Positions 11,961 through 49,421 of a DNA stretch of 64,000 nt are shown piece after piece. The notes under the pieces are model-generated. The model was not told the DNA's origin, did not search any database, and saw only the letters and a program-made list of their open reading frames with translations. The stretch's first letter is position 1; each line of letters begins with the position of its first letter. Origin of the DNA: Girardinichthys multiradiatus (lineage: Eukaryota > Chordata > Actinopteri > Cyprinodontiformes > Goodeidae); contig NC_061801.1 in NCBI RefSeq assembly GCF_021462225.1, positions 9,358,125 to 9,422,124 of the forward strand, read 5' to 3'. The position numbers and the translations under genes were made by a program.

Positions 11961-14640
11961 ATCGCATATAATGCAGATAAAATACACTGAAGACAACTGT
12001 TCATGAAACAGTTTCACAAGAAAACTTGGTGCGGTGTATGGTGGGATGGCCAGGAAAGCATCACAGGAAACCTTCTAGGCCATTGTTAAAAACAGCCACG
12101 TCCTGATTGTCCTCACTCTGTTATAGTGCACACAAGTACCTCAGATTTGACCTTTCACCAACAGAGCCTGCTTTTCTCCAGCTCCTTTCAACTGAAGGAC
12201 TCTAAAAGCAGTTAAAACAAACTTCTCAACCATAGATGTGGTCTCTGAGGTCTTAAAAATGGAACAAGCACATGACCTCCCTGGTTATGCTAAAAAAAAA
12301 GTCAGAATACATCTCAATAAATAATGAAGTCCTTCTTATAGAAATTATTTTATTTTAGTATATGAATGCAGTCAAAAAATGGGGAATGTGAAAAAAACCT
12401 CAGGAAATAAAAAGTTATTTTGATTCCAGTGATGGAATCAAAATAACTTTTTTGGGAGTTAGAGAAGTTTCTCTCGCGTCTAAAAAAGGTTTGTAGAAAA
12501 CAAATTGTTAGGATCCAATTTATTAATGGCCAACATTAACTAATGTTCACATTTCCCCATGTCAGTCTCTGATTGGCTAATCAGTTCTCTGTGACTACTC
12601 CGCTCCCAGAAGGACAGGTGAATCAGGCAGAACCCTAGAATCCACCCAGAACGCTTTTCAAGACCAAGAGGACTGATCACCCTTTCAGAAGATTCTGATG
12701 CAGTGTGTGTTTTTTCATATAATGTATACTACATTGAATTTTTTTGTAAAGAATTCACAAAATATTATTGCTTTGGAGAATATTAAGTCATATTCTCCAT
12801 CACATAGTGAACATATCTTGGAGCACTTTGAACTTTAATTTTGGTAAATTGGTTCTTTGTCATCCAAACTGAGGAAACCAGAAGAGCCCAGTACCGGTCG
12901 GCAGAAAAAGCTGCAGTTTGAGGCAAAAGTCAACAGTCTCTCTTGCCAATACAAACAGTGGTGTTGGAATACCCGAGCAGAAATGCAAGCTGATTTCATA
13001 AAAGTTCAAACCTCTACATTAAAAAAAAAACAACAAAAAAACTGTACATCTGACCCAGCAATGTCATATTGACATAACGTCATAAGATTCTAATAATTCT
13101 TAGATTTTAATATTTTTTTCTATTTTGAATGGCCTTTCCTTAATCCCCTTTTATCTATAGAGTAGAATGATGGTGGCATTTTTCTGTGTTTTCTTTACTC
13201 AGTTTATTCATTAGTAAATAGATTACTCGTACATTTAAATCTTGCACCTATCAGTGATTCTTCTACTTCAGTTGTTCCATTGTTGAAGTGTTGATTCATT
13301 TTAGTATTGATTCTAAACAAATAACTAGAAAGAAATCTCTTGATGTCTTTTTATGTAATACAGATCACTCAATGAACAGTTAAAGAATTTGAAAATGGTG
13401 TTTGATAGAATATGTGACATATGGATCTATACATATTCATATAAGTAATTATAATGTAATATTGGTAAACTGTTAAGGGGTTTCATAAATTTACACTAGA
13501 CAAATTCAAATTGGCTCTGAAAACGACAAAGTGGTCTTAATCTAGTGTTAGGAGGTCTTCAAACCTCTTTTTCCAGGATCTTTGATAAGTTAAGTATTTT
13601 TTCAGCAAAATCAATAAAAATGGGACATTAAAAACTTGAAAGTACCTCACCAAGATTAACATTTGGCTTAATAGTTTATTGGCTCCGCAAATAAAATGCT
13701 TTCCCCCCCATAGGTTCTGCCTTAAAGTAAAAAATAGACACATACAACAAACTAGAAGTAGTATTTTTTTTTATTTTGGCAAATGAAAAATTTGTTTTCA
13801 GAAATGTCCTCTGGGTAGGGTCTTTGATTAATGTGCACCATTTAACTCAGTTAATTAAGGTCAGTTTAGTTTCAGTCAAAGCTTTTTACATACTGCGTCA
13901 TCACAAACACACAGTGGCTCAATTTCCACACAAAATCAAAGTGCCCTGTTTGTCCCGAGCTAAAATGAGGGGAGTAGCAGGAGGAAAAAAAGCCTCCAAA
14001 GATTGCACAAAATGGAAAATGCTGTTTATAAAATTGGCAAAAACAACTGCTTGACAGTAATAGTAGTAAAGATAAGCTATGATTGACCATATAAAAAATT
14101 TTCTCAAAAGAAAAACGTATTCACATTTAGTTGTTCTTGAACGTAGCACTTGTGACTTCTACACACAAATCTATGGAGGGCCGAATTGGATTTAATTAGC
14201 CTGCTTTCCAGTGTCAGCAGGCGTCTAGAAAATGGTATGAAAAGCTCAACCTACTGTTAATTTAGGGCCTCTACCCGATTATTAAACGACAGCTGATGGT
14301 CAATCGGCGCCACCTAGCTTTCAAAAAGTGTATAACAGCCAGGCGGTGGCGTTAAACAAACACCATGTAGAGTTTAATTAGTAACTCCGCCCTCTGAAGC
14401 TAAAGCAGACCTTCCAAACCAAGCGCTGATCCCCACTACTTTTACAGCAGACAGAAAATTAGTCATTTTAGTTTCTACATATAATTTATCTATTTATTTA
14501 TATTTTTCATATACAGTCATATTCAGTAAAATTTCACTATGCCTTCTGATAAGGCTCATTTTGTCTGATTAAAAGTACCTTTTGAAAATAATAATCTCAC
14601 AATAATCCCATAGTAAAGCCCACATTTCTGTCTTAAAAAT
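11961..14640. other. non-coding stretch with one perfect hairpin
   Basis: No recognised gene. It includes the hairpin at 12409-12452. A 71-residue plus-strand frame at 12857-13072 (charged, many Lys/Gln) has no family I recognise and no clear splice sites. Confidence 0.4.
12409..12452. repeat. perfect 20-bp inverted repeat with 4-nt loop
   Basis: The 20 bases at 12409-12428 (ending TTGATTCCA) are the exact reverse complement of 12433-12452, separated by GTGA. There are no mismatches. No transposon ends are obvious nearby. Confidence 0.9.
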
Positions 14641-14669
14641 GTTTTTTTATTAGTAAATATCGAGCTTTT

Positions 14670-16318
14670 GTCATAATCCACAGGTGTTTGGGTTTTGTTT
14701 TTCTTTTGTGTTATCATAATTTATAATGTTCTTAAAGTCTTGTCATATTCAGTAGTCATTTTTGCCATTCGTGTTTTGCCATATTAGTTCATTCTTTTGT
14801 GTTTAATAGATTTTTGTGTTCTGTTTTTTGCATATTTAGGCCCGAGCAGTGAAAGCGCTCCAGCGAAAGCGCTGATGCGAATTGCAGAATAATTTTTTTC
14901 TGCCTCTTTAAGCTGCTTTTTTGTTGCCTAAACATATATGAAAACTCTCTAAACTTTGCCCAAAATTGTCCCCCAATGAAAATATTTGGGTTTTAATGGA
15001 ATCAAAAATGGGTGTGGCCAAACAGCTCTACAGCACACCTTAAAGTGATATATGTCAAATGAGGTATGACTGATCCCCTTTGGGTTACCGACGATCCCAT
15101 CTGGTCAAATGATGGCATCATCATAGCCCGCCCCCTAAGAACAGCAAGTCAGTTTTTTCACTTGGAAAAGTCCTCTCTGACCCTCTTTACCTAATCAACT
15201 TGAAATTGTGTCCGAAGACAGATACGGCGGCGAACTGTTACATCACGCCATGGCTATAAGTTTGGCTCTAATTTCCACATATATCATCTGATCCGCACCA
15301 AATTCAATATGATCGATCCCCCCAAAAGATATTCAATGAAAGATTTGGTGGGCTTGGCCTAATACTTTTACAGCGCCAAATATCAGCGCCAAGCCATGCT
15401 TTGACGGATGACTATGTAATTCAGTACACATATGTAACTTCTCAGTACCTACAAAAATGTCTATAGGAGCCTTGCTCCAAAACTCACAGGAAGTCGGCCA
15501 TTTTGGATTGAATTTGTGATTTTGACCCCATTTTTGCCATTTCTAGACCCTGTATTTGATCAAACTCTTCTTAGAGATTTTGATCAATCGGCTTCAAATT
15601 TGCTCAGAAGGGATGGAGGATTAAAAGTATCAAAAGCTTTTTGGTGCATCAAAGCATGTGGGCATAGGAGCGTGGCAAAGTTCGACATCTCGACATTTGC
15701 AATTGATTGTAAATCACACATGCACGATCCAATTTGCATCAAACTGGATAGGAATGATCTTTGTCCATGTAGAAATGGCTCAGTGTGGTTAGGCATTTGC
15801 AGCATCAAAGCATGTGGGCATGGCTAAGCCTCAACATCTGACTTCTTGCCATAAAAGATGAATGTGGTGTATTTCAGTGAAATTGAGTGGGCTCACTGGG
15901 GGAGTGAACGCAGCGTCACTGAGGTGTGAGGGCTTCCATTGCTGCTTGTAGCTTTAATTGATTTTTCTTTTTCTTAGAGCACTGTCTTCCCCCTTTGGTT
16001 GGTAGTTTCTTTGTGTTTTTTAGTTCAGCTCTCTTTGTGTTAGTCTCTCTCCCTCAACTTCCTTGCTTTCATTCTCCCACAACTGTTCCACATCTCCTCT
16101 GATTAGCTCATCTGGTTCCTTTTTCTTTTTCCACCGCTGCCTCAGTGTTTAAGCTCTTGGGTTTTCACTGTTAAATGCAGGATTCTTCTGTTACACTGCC
16201 TTTTGTTTGTGACCTGTGAATTTTCCCTGTAAGTTCTGTTTAATAATTTTTTTAATGCAGAGACTATTTCCAATCAGTTTCTGCATTTGGGTCCTTCACC
16301 ACCAAACCATGACAATTT
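14670..16318 (+). mobile_element. TGTCAT-ended non-autonomous repeat, split by a nested repeat
   Basis: The outer parts (14670-14837 and 15960-16318) belong to a T-rich repeat family that opens with TGTCATAAT and closes with CCATGACA. Other members lie at 31625-31850, 46858-47372, 59108-59515 and 61704-62265. A second repeat (about 14838-15958) interrupts it. No protein is encoded. The superfamily is not certain. Confidence 0.5.
14838..15958 (+). repeat. nested unclassified interspersed repeat
   Basis: Begins TAGGCCCGAGCAGTGAAAGC and ends near GTGAGGGCTTCCATTGCTGC TTGTAGCTTTAATT. It contains the internally repeated phrase GCATCAAAGCATGTGGGCAT (near 15647 and 15802). The GGCCCGAGCAG start is characteristic of a repeat I associate with fish genomes, but I cannot assign its class. 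No coding capacity was recognised (a 103-residue frame at 15516-15827 looks like chance). Confidence 0.5.
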
Positions 16319-17012
16319 TAATTAGCTGTAAGCAGAAAATTGTCGTAATCAACAGAAATAAAGGGCTTTAATACATCAGTCTGTGTAATTAAAGTGAACT
16401 GAGTTACTAAAATAAATGAACTTTTCATTAATATAAAATTCTTTTTGAATATGACTGTATTTACTGACCCTCTGCAAGCATATCATCTATTACTATAAGG
16501 CCAGGAAATGCCTAAATACTTAAATTTTATTGTATAAATTTAACTGCTGTCACTATTTGTTCCCATAGAATGTGTGGATGAAAAAACAATATATAAAAAG
16601 TTGCATTTGATCCACCTTTGCCAGTTAAAGTGCAATGCATAACATTGAACACATGTTCATTCTTAATTCTGAACCGGAGCATTTGATTTAAATGCTTTAG
16701 GTTAATGTAGCTCATTCTGTTAGGTTCTTTGCTGCCACCCCTCCAGCATTAGTAAAGTAGCAGCCAAAACAATGATGTAACCATTACGTTTTCATTTCAC
16801 TATAAAAGTGTATGGTGCATGAAGGAGGTCTTTCTCCTATCAGCAAACTGAGTCTGGCCTTTACATACACACCTGCACGGCAAGTATGATTCAACCCTGT
16901 GGAGAACGTGTGCAAAAGTTTTAATCTATGCCTAATTTTATATCCATCAAGATACAGTCTGAGCTGTATCTTTTAAAAACATTTACATATTGTTAGCCTC
17001 ATAGCATAATTA
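16319..17012. other. non-coding stretch, nothing recognised
   Basis: AT-rich DNA between the nested repeat and the Tc1 element. Nothing supportable was seen. Confidence 0.4.
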
Positions 17013-17139
17013 CAGTACAGACCAAATGTTTGGACACACCTTCTCATTCAAAGAGTTTTCTTTATTTTCATGACTATGAATATTGTAGCTTCACACTGAA
17101 GGCATCAAAACTATGAATTAACACATGTGGAATTATATA

Positions 17140-17951
17140 CCGTATTTTCCGCACTATAAGGCGCACCGGATTATAAGGCGCATAGAATAGAAGCTACTGC
17201 AGTCAAACGTTTGACTGGGGTTGCGTTATGCATCCACTAGATGGAGCTGTGCTAAAGAGAATGTCAACAAAACAGTCAGATAAGTCAGTCAGTCAAACGT
17301 TATTAATACACTACAAACCAGCGTTCTGATAACTCCATTCACTCTCATGGTAAGATCTCCTCTACATAGATTCTATTGAATAGAGCCAACCGCACAGTAG
17401 GAATGCATTGGAGTCTATGAAGTTGAAGTTGAAATCAAACGTTAGTTAAAACGTGAAAGGGAACTTTTCCCTGATTCAGTAAACATGTAAAAGATACAGT
17501 TTGATGCACTAAATCAAACGTTAGTACATTCACAATATAGTAGCGTTAACTGTTGAATTCTCTCGCTGCTGCTCTATTCCCATGTTCGACTGCGTAGCTG
17601 ACAGCCTTGAGTTTGAACTCAGCATCGTAAGCGTGTCTCTTGAAAGGTGCAATTTTGGGGTCGTTATACACACACAAGTGGTGTTGGACTAGGAGTAAGC
17701 ACAGTACAGGTGTTTACCGCTATTACTTCGGCGACGCCCCTGACTATGGCAGCCGTAATGCTGCAAGCGGTGCGGCTTTGTAGTTTACCAGTCGTACTGA
17801 AACATTTTGACAGTGCGCCGTGTACAACCAGTATGGATCAACCAACTAACCAATTGATCCATATATAAGGCGCTCTGGATTACAAGGCGCACTGTCATTT
17901 TTTGAGAAAATTAATGGTTTTTAAGTGCGCCTTATAGTGCGGAAAATACGG
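17140..17951. mobile_element. non-autonomous DNA transposon nested in the Tc1 left end
   Basis: It has perfect 27-bp terminal inverted repeats (CCGTATTTTCCGCACTATAA then GGCGCAC), flanked by TA at 17138-17139 and 17952-17953. Sub-terminal copies of the GGATTATAAGGCGC motif occur at both ends. It is 812 bp long with no transposase. It carries several AGTCAAACGTT-like repeats inside. Confidence 0.9.
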
Positions 17952-18122
17952 TACTTAACAAAAAAGTGTGAAACAAATGAAAATATGTCTTATATTCTAG
18001 GTTCTTCAAAGTAGCCACCTTTTGCTTGAAGTCTTGAAGGAGTTCCCAGAGATGCTTAGCACTTGTTGGCCCTTTTGCCTTCACTCTGCGGTCCAGATCA
18101 CCCCAAACCATCTCGATTGGGT

Positions 18123-18975
18123 TCAGGACGGTGACTGTGGAGGCCAGGTCATCTGGCGCAGCACCCCATCACTCTCCTTCTTGGTCAAATAGCTCTTACA
18201 CAGCCTGGAGGTGTGTTTGGGGTCATTGTCCTGTTGAAAAATAAATGATGGTCCAACTAAACGCAAACCAGATGGAATACCATGCCGCTGCAAGATGCTG
18301 TGATAGCCTTGCTGGTTCAGTATGCCTTCAATTTTGAATAAATTCCCAACAGTGTCACCAGCAAAGCACCCCCACACCATCACACCTCCTCCTCCATGCT
18401 TCACGGTGGGAACCAGGCATGTAGAGTCCATCCGTTCACCTCTTTTGCGCCGCACAAAGACACGGAGGTTGGAACCAAAGGCCTCAAACTTGGACTCATC
18501 AGACCGAATCACAGATTTCCACTGGTCTATTGTCCATTCCTTGTGTTCTTTAGCCCAAACAAGTCTCTTCTGCTTGTTGCCTGTCCTCAGCAGTGGTTTC
18601 CTAGCAGCTATTTTACCATGAAGGCCTGATTCACACAGTCTCCTCTTAACAGTTGTTCTAGAGATGTGTCTGCTGCTAGAACTCTGTGTGGCATTGACCT
18701 GTTCTCTAATCTGAGCTGCTGTTAACTTGCGATTTCTGAGGCTGGTGACTCGGATGAACTTATCGTCCGCAGTAGAGGTGACTCTTGGTCTTCCTTTCCT
18801 GGGGCGGTCCTCATGTGAGCCAGTTTCTTTGTAGCGCTTGATGGTTTTTGCGACTGCACTTAGGGACACTTTCAAAGTTTCCCCAATTGTTCGGACTGAC
18901 TGACCTTCATTTCTTAAAGTCATGATGGACACTCGTTTTTTATTTTATTTAGCTGCTTTTTTCTTGCCATAATAC
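18123..18975 (-). pseudogene. Tc1 transposase, frameshifted
   Basis: The open frame 18932-18123 encodes 269 residues of a Tc1 transposase. It has a paired-like helix-turn-helix (RNEGQSVRTIGETLKVS), a second HTH with HISRTTVKRRL, the first catalytic Asp in IRSDESKF, and the second Asp in IFQQDNDPKHTS. The frame then ends at WPPQSPS, where the family continues SPDLNPIE; the DLNPIE-type sequence follows in another frame just below 18123, showing a one-base loss. At the N-terminus an ATG with MARKKQLNK lies about 40 bases upstream but one frame off. Two frameshifts therefore inactivate an otherwise complete transposase (family length about 340). Confidence 0.88.
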
Positions 18976-19498
18976 AAATTCTAACAGTCTATTCAGTAGG
19001 ACTATCAGCTGTGTACTGTATCCACCTCCTGCACAACACAACTGATGGTCCCAACCCCATTTATAAGGCTTGAAATCCCACTTATTAAACCTGACAGGGC
19101 ACACCTGTGAAGTGAAAACCATTTCAGGTGACGACCTCTTGAAGCTCATCAACAGAATACCAAGAGTGTGCGGAGCAGTAATCAAAGCAAAAGGTGGCTC
19201 CTTTGAAGAACCTAGAATATAAGACATATTTTCAGTTGTTTCACACTTTTGAGTTCAGTATATAATTCCACATGTGTTAATTCATAGTTTTGATGCCTTC
19301 AGTGTGAAGCTACAATATTCATAGTCATGAAAATAAAGACAACTCTTTGAATGAGAAGGTGTGTCCAAACGTTTGGTCTGTACTGTATATTTGCAAAAAT
19401 ATACACATTTTAATTTTTGAAGACCAGGTGTTGACATTAAAGATCTACTGGCATGTATTAAACATGTGGTGGTACTAAATAAACAGCATTTGATGGCG

Positions 19499-19504
19499 TT
19501 TATT
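19499..19504 (-). terminator. kif2a: candidate kif2a poly(A) signal
   Basis: AATAAA on the minus strand (TTTATT on plus), about 265 bases past the stop codon and just before the Tc1 element. It is the nearest canonical signal I see. A longer 3' UTR running into the transposon is possible. Confidence 0.4.
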
Positions 19505-19766
19505 AGATGCCAGGTGCTGCTGGAAAGCACGGAAATTAATTCCAAATCGGTCTTCCATACAAACCTTGTTGAAACACTGAACAGTGAGGATGAAAGAGCA
19601 CGTCGGCTCTTTGGTGTAACGGGACGGATGAATGAAGGGTAATTAAATGCATGAACTGCAGAGGGTTCAAATCTTTTTGGAGTTTATCGTTTCCTTTGTG
19701 TACAGGGATCTCATCGCGGCAGGCCTTCACCTGTCTGAGGACCAGTGATGTCCACATATTGTATGT

Positions 19767-45390
<25,624 letters not shown>

Positions 45391-45600
45391 TGCTCCCCGT
45401 GTTGTCTTTGCCTTGTCGCCCTGTCCAGTTTGTGCGCCGCTACGGAGACGGAGGTCACTGGCGACCAGTCAAAGGAGAGGCAGCAGAGAGGAGAGGAGCT
45501 GGTGCGCATGCGCGTATCTCCCACCACAGCGCTAAAGCATCTTCTGCTTACAGAGGATCTCAGCTGAAGCGGTTGTTTTCTTTTTGGCTTCTTTTTAAAA

Positions 45601-46379
45601 ATGGTTAAACAATAAACGTTTTTTAACTCAAAAATTCAATTCATTGATACCAAACTTCAATTTAAGTTGTGCCAGCATTAAAAAGTCTTCACACCCGGTC
45701 AAAATGACTGGGATTAGAGACTTAAAACATTGAAACCATGATGAATAATTTCCAACTTTTGCCACCTGCCTATACCCTGAAAAGCAATAAAATCCGTTCA
45801 GGGGGAAAAAAATAAAAAGGTAGAATGGCCAAAATGTGCAAACACCTAAACTAAAACTGTCGAAACATTCTTTTTAGCATGCAGACTTCTTGAGTTCACA
45901 TGATTTGGTGTATCGTGTAAAATTAAGAACTTTGTGACCCTTCATGATGTGTTATTTTACATAATTTAAAATTTGTATTTAAGAAAGTTCAAACATTTTT
46001 TTCTTGCTGAGGCCGAACACTGTAGAGCTAGATGTTATGTTATGATACTGTGTCCAAGGCAAGAAGATAAGAAAACCCAGGAATGATGTAAATGAACCAC
46101 AAATATAATAAAAAGGTGAAAGGAAGTAAAGCAGAAAGGAAAAGAGTCACTTTCCTTTGAGTGGGACAGTCACAAAAAAAATGTGATTGTTTTATGTGAC
46201 AGATTAAACATGGTGCACATCTGTAAGCTGGAGATATAGAAGGCACAGTTACCTAACATGGTATTTGGATGTCTGACTGGTAATAAAGGAGAATACATTT
46301 AGTGAATATGCTAACAGAAATACAACCTCACATGGTTATGTTTGTCCCTTATAGTGACAGAATTTTTTCTGTCACGCTT
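45601..46379. other. non-coding stretch upstream of kif2a
   Basis: AT-rich. No gene or repeat recognised with confidence. Confidence 0.4.
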
Positions 46380-46830
46380 AAATGGTTCTGATCAAATTTT
46401 AACATCAAAGATAACCTGAGTAAATGATAAAAAAATTACCTTTTAAAAGATGAATTTTGCTCTGCACCAGAAAATGCTGAAAGTTCAGTAATCAATTTAT
46501 AACATGAAGCTCAAGCGCACACTGCAGCATGACAATTATTTGAAGCACAGCAATGAGTCCACCTCTGGATGGCTCACTAAAGGTAATAAACAAATAAAAT
46601 AAAGATTATGGAGTGGCCTAGTCAAAGTCTGGACTTAAATGCAATAGAGACACTTCAGAATGACTTTAATAAAAAGGCCGAGCATTCAGTCTTTATTTTG
46701 TTGCCTCTGAGCTACAAGATACAAAATACATTTTAAATTAGAATTCACACATATTAACGTATGTAAACACTTCTTATATCATTTCCTTACAGGTGAATTT
46801 CCCTGCTGTATTTAGAGTCATAAATCACCT
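46380..46830 (+). mobile_element. Tc1/mariner relic
   Basis: Frame around 46610 reads EWPSQSLDLNAIETLQNDFN, corresponding to the WPSQSPDLNPIE block with the third catalytic residue region. Upstream TLQHDNYLKHSN corresponds to the QQDNDPKHTS block. Both are degenerate. Ends are approximate. Confidence 0.6.
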
Positions 46831-46857
46831 GCAGTATATTATTGCTCATGTCAAATG

Positions 46858-47372
46858 TGTTATGGCTAGCGAGATAAAGGACCCCAGAATGCAGACCAGA
46901 AGGCAGCATGTCGGTAAGTAAAAAATTTATTCAACAAAAATTCACTATAAGAAGAGGCAGGAACAAAACAACGAACGGGCAGGCAGAACAGGCAAAAAAC
47001 AGACTTGGCCAGACAAGCGTGGCGTGACTACAGGACAGGAGCATTATCTGAACAATGTTTCCGCAATGAACAACTGAACAGGAGTGAATATATGGAGAGT
47101 AAACCAGGTGGAGCTAGGAGACAGATTAGTTTGGAGCAGGTGAACCAGATAAAGATAATTAACAGACAGAACGTGGCTGGAGCAAGAACAGAGACTCTTG
47201 AATACAAACAAAAACTAAAGCATGCCCAGAACCAAAAACCAAACTTGACAAAACATGAACAAGACTAAAACATGACCAGAAAAATAATAAACAGAAGCAT
47301 GATTCAAAAACTGTGAGAGAAATATAAGAAAAACCCAGAAACCAAAAACCAAACAACCCCAAATCATAACAG
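46858..47372 (-). mobile_element. non-autonomous repeat, TGTTATG...CATAACA family
   Basis: Opens TGTTATGGCTAGC and closes CCCCAAATCATAACA, giving short terminal inverted repeats. It is the inverted counterpart of the copy at 61704-62265 (shared AATCATAACA, GCATGATTCAAAAACTGTG and GATTCTTGAATACAAAC-type phrases on opposite strands). No transposase. Confidence 0.65.
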
Positions 47373-47883
47373 AATGTTGTACATCAATACATTATATCCT
47401 CAATGCTACATACAGAGGCATTGTTTTATTGTACAGTACACATATGATGAGAGAAGACAAAATTTGAACACTTGGATTTCAATCTTTCAGTGAGCACAAG
47501 ATGGCAGCAGAAGCCTTTAGGAGGATAAGCTGTGTTTCCTCTAATTCTCTAATAGATGCTGCTGTGTGCTATTTCTGTAATAAAGCTCTGTGATGCATCA
47601 ATCAATGTTTGTTGTTAGTATTGAGGTTTGACAATTTTATTAATGTAAGAATAATCTAAGACTTTACTTAAATAATACCAGATCTCTACATTCACCATGC
47701 TAGAAGTCTGTAAGTTTTGAAATTTCAAAAAATAAATTAATAAATCTATAATATACATATCAGAAAATGAATATTATAAATCTGTCAACAATTAATAGTA
47801 TGAAATGAATGTATTCATCAATTTGCTGCAGTAAATAATGAATGTGAGATTAAGTCTTTACTATCAGCATGTCCACAAAATGC

Positions 47884-48178
47884 AGTTAAAAGCCTTCAGC
47901 TGATCCAAAATGCTGCAGCAAGAGTTCTGCTGAAAATTACAAAGAGAGATCATATTTCTCCTATTTTAGCTTCCCTTCATTGGCTCCCTGTTAAATCCAG
48001 AATAACATTTAAAATTCTCCTCCTCACATATAAAGCCCTTAATGATCTAGCTCCATCACACATCAGAGATCTGATTGTTCCATATGTTCCTAACAGAGCA
48101 CTTCGTTCTCAGACTGCAGGTTTACTGGTGGTTCCTAGAGTCTCTACAAGTAGAATGGGTATGGAGGACCGATCCTGA
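47884..48178 (+). pseudogene. L2-type LINE ORF2 C-terminal part
   Basis: One uninterrupted plus-strand frame reads VKSLQLIQNAAARVLLKITK, RDHISPILASLHWLPVKSRI and ALNDLAPSHIRDLIVPYVPN. This is the conserved stretch after the reverse transcriptase of L2-like LINEs. The upstream RT is absent. The frame runs into the inserted transposon at 48159, and the rest of this LINE resumes at 51740. Confidence 0.8.
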
Positions 48179-48720
48179 CAAAATAAAAAATAAAAGCAGA
48201 AATATATATATTTTGTTTTTCCTTTTCCTTACACATACGTTTTCATCAAGAAATGTAAATGTTTTCTTTTTCCTTTTCCTTACACATGCCTTTGTTGTTT
48301 TGACATTTCCTCGCCTCTCTTTTTCCTTTACCGTATGCATTTCTGCTTCATTATGCAAATGAGGAGGGCTGCCTTCTTCTCTCCAGCTCCTCTCCTATTG
48401 GTCAATATACAGGAAGAAAGAGGATCCATGTACAGGCCGAGGGTGTGTCTCAATTCAGGGGTTGGATCCTTCCAAGTGCGTACTTGTGGGCTGATTACAT
48501 CACAGCGCGGCACGTAAAGACTGTCAGATGCTGCCGACAAATGTGTCCTTCTTTTTCGATTTGGTGGATGACTTGTGAGTATCCTTCACGGTCCATCTTT
48601 TCCCATAATTCATTGCGGGTCGAAACGGTTTGGTCAAGAAGGGGCAGCCATGGCGGACCACATTGGCAAAAGCTATGAGTAAACTGTGAAAAATTACACT
48701 TTCTGTGACACACATGAACT
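48159..48720 (+). repeat. left long terminal inverted repeat
   Basis: Pairs with about 51065-51739. Shared blocks include GGCGGACCA/TGGTCCGCC, GTCAGATGCTGCCGACAAA and TCCTCATTTGCATAATGAAG-type sequence on opposite strands. Confidence 0.85.
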
Positions 48721-49421
48721 TTTACAATGTTTTTAGTGCGGGAATATAACTGTGTAGACGTGAAAAATCTGCTTGATTTATCAAGACATCGCTTAATTTC
48801 AAATGTGCTCCGACGTGTTCGGAGTTTTCCGCTCCCACCGTAGTAACTGCCGGCTTGCCTCGCCAGCCCTACCGGCGGTGGGGCGAGCTAGACCCGGTAG
48901 AGATCTGACCGGACTATCGGTACTGAGCTCCTGCTGCCAGTCATCACAGTGAACGTTAAACACAAGTGATTTCTAACAGTTTATGTTAGTATTATTTTAA
49001 TGTAATGTGTCATTTGTTCATGAAAGTCGATTTGACATTGCAGGTGATATTAAAGTTAACCTGAATAAATGGACGATTTTATGTAATCCTACCGTATCGC
49101 TGGAGAGTGTGATTGAGAATAAATAAGCTTTTAAATATTAATTTTTGATGAAGAAATATGCTATATGTGTTTTTAAAAGTATATTTATAATTCAGCTAGC
49201 ATTATAATTTGTGATTCCAGGTACAGTTGAAGAGAAATACACTTTCAAATGCAAGCAAATCTCAGTAAAGAAGTGAAAAGTTTGTAAGAGCTTGTTTTAG
49301 GCATTTGCATAGAAATATTTTAATATGTTCTGCAAATTAAGACAAAAGTAAAATAAATAAAAAGACTTGTTTTACACTGATATTAAGCAAGATGTTTTTG
49401 TTTTTTGTTTTTATTGTTTAG

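Larger units (their letters stand above)
17013..19385 (-). mobile_element. Tc1/mariner transposon, near complete
   Basis: Flanked by TA on both sides. The ends CAGTACAGACC (17013) and GGTCTGTACTG (19385) start inverted repeats that extend about 130 bp, with few mismatches through the TCACACTGAAGGC region. The transposase frame is on the minus strand. The left inverted repeat is interrupted by another element (17140-17951). Without it the element is about 1.56 kb, the usual Tc1 length. Confidence 0.92.

Noticed and set aside
12857..13072. 71-residue plus-strand frame, charged and protein-like
   Set aside because: No domain, no promoter or splice context, and its second half runs into a poly-A/CAAA stretch.
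16800..16815. CTATAAAAGTG considered as a TATA box
   Set aside because: No open frame or conserved start follows downstream.
18322..18629. Plus-strand frames of 77 and 99 residues across the Tc1 transposase
   Set aside because: They are antisense shadows of the minus-strand transposase.
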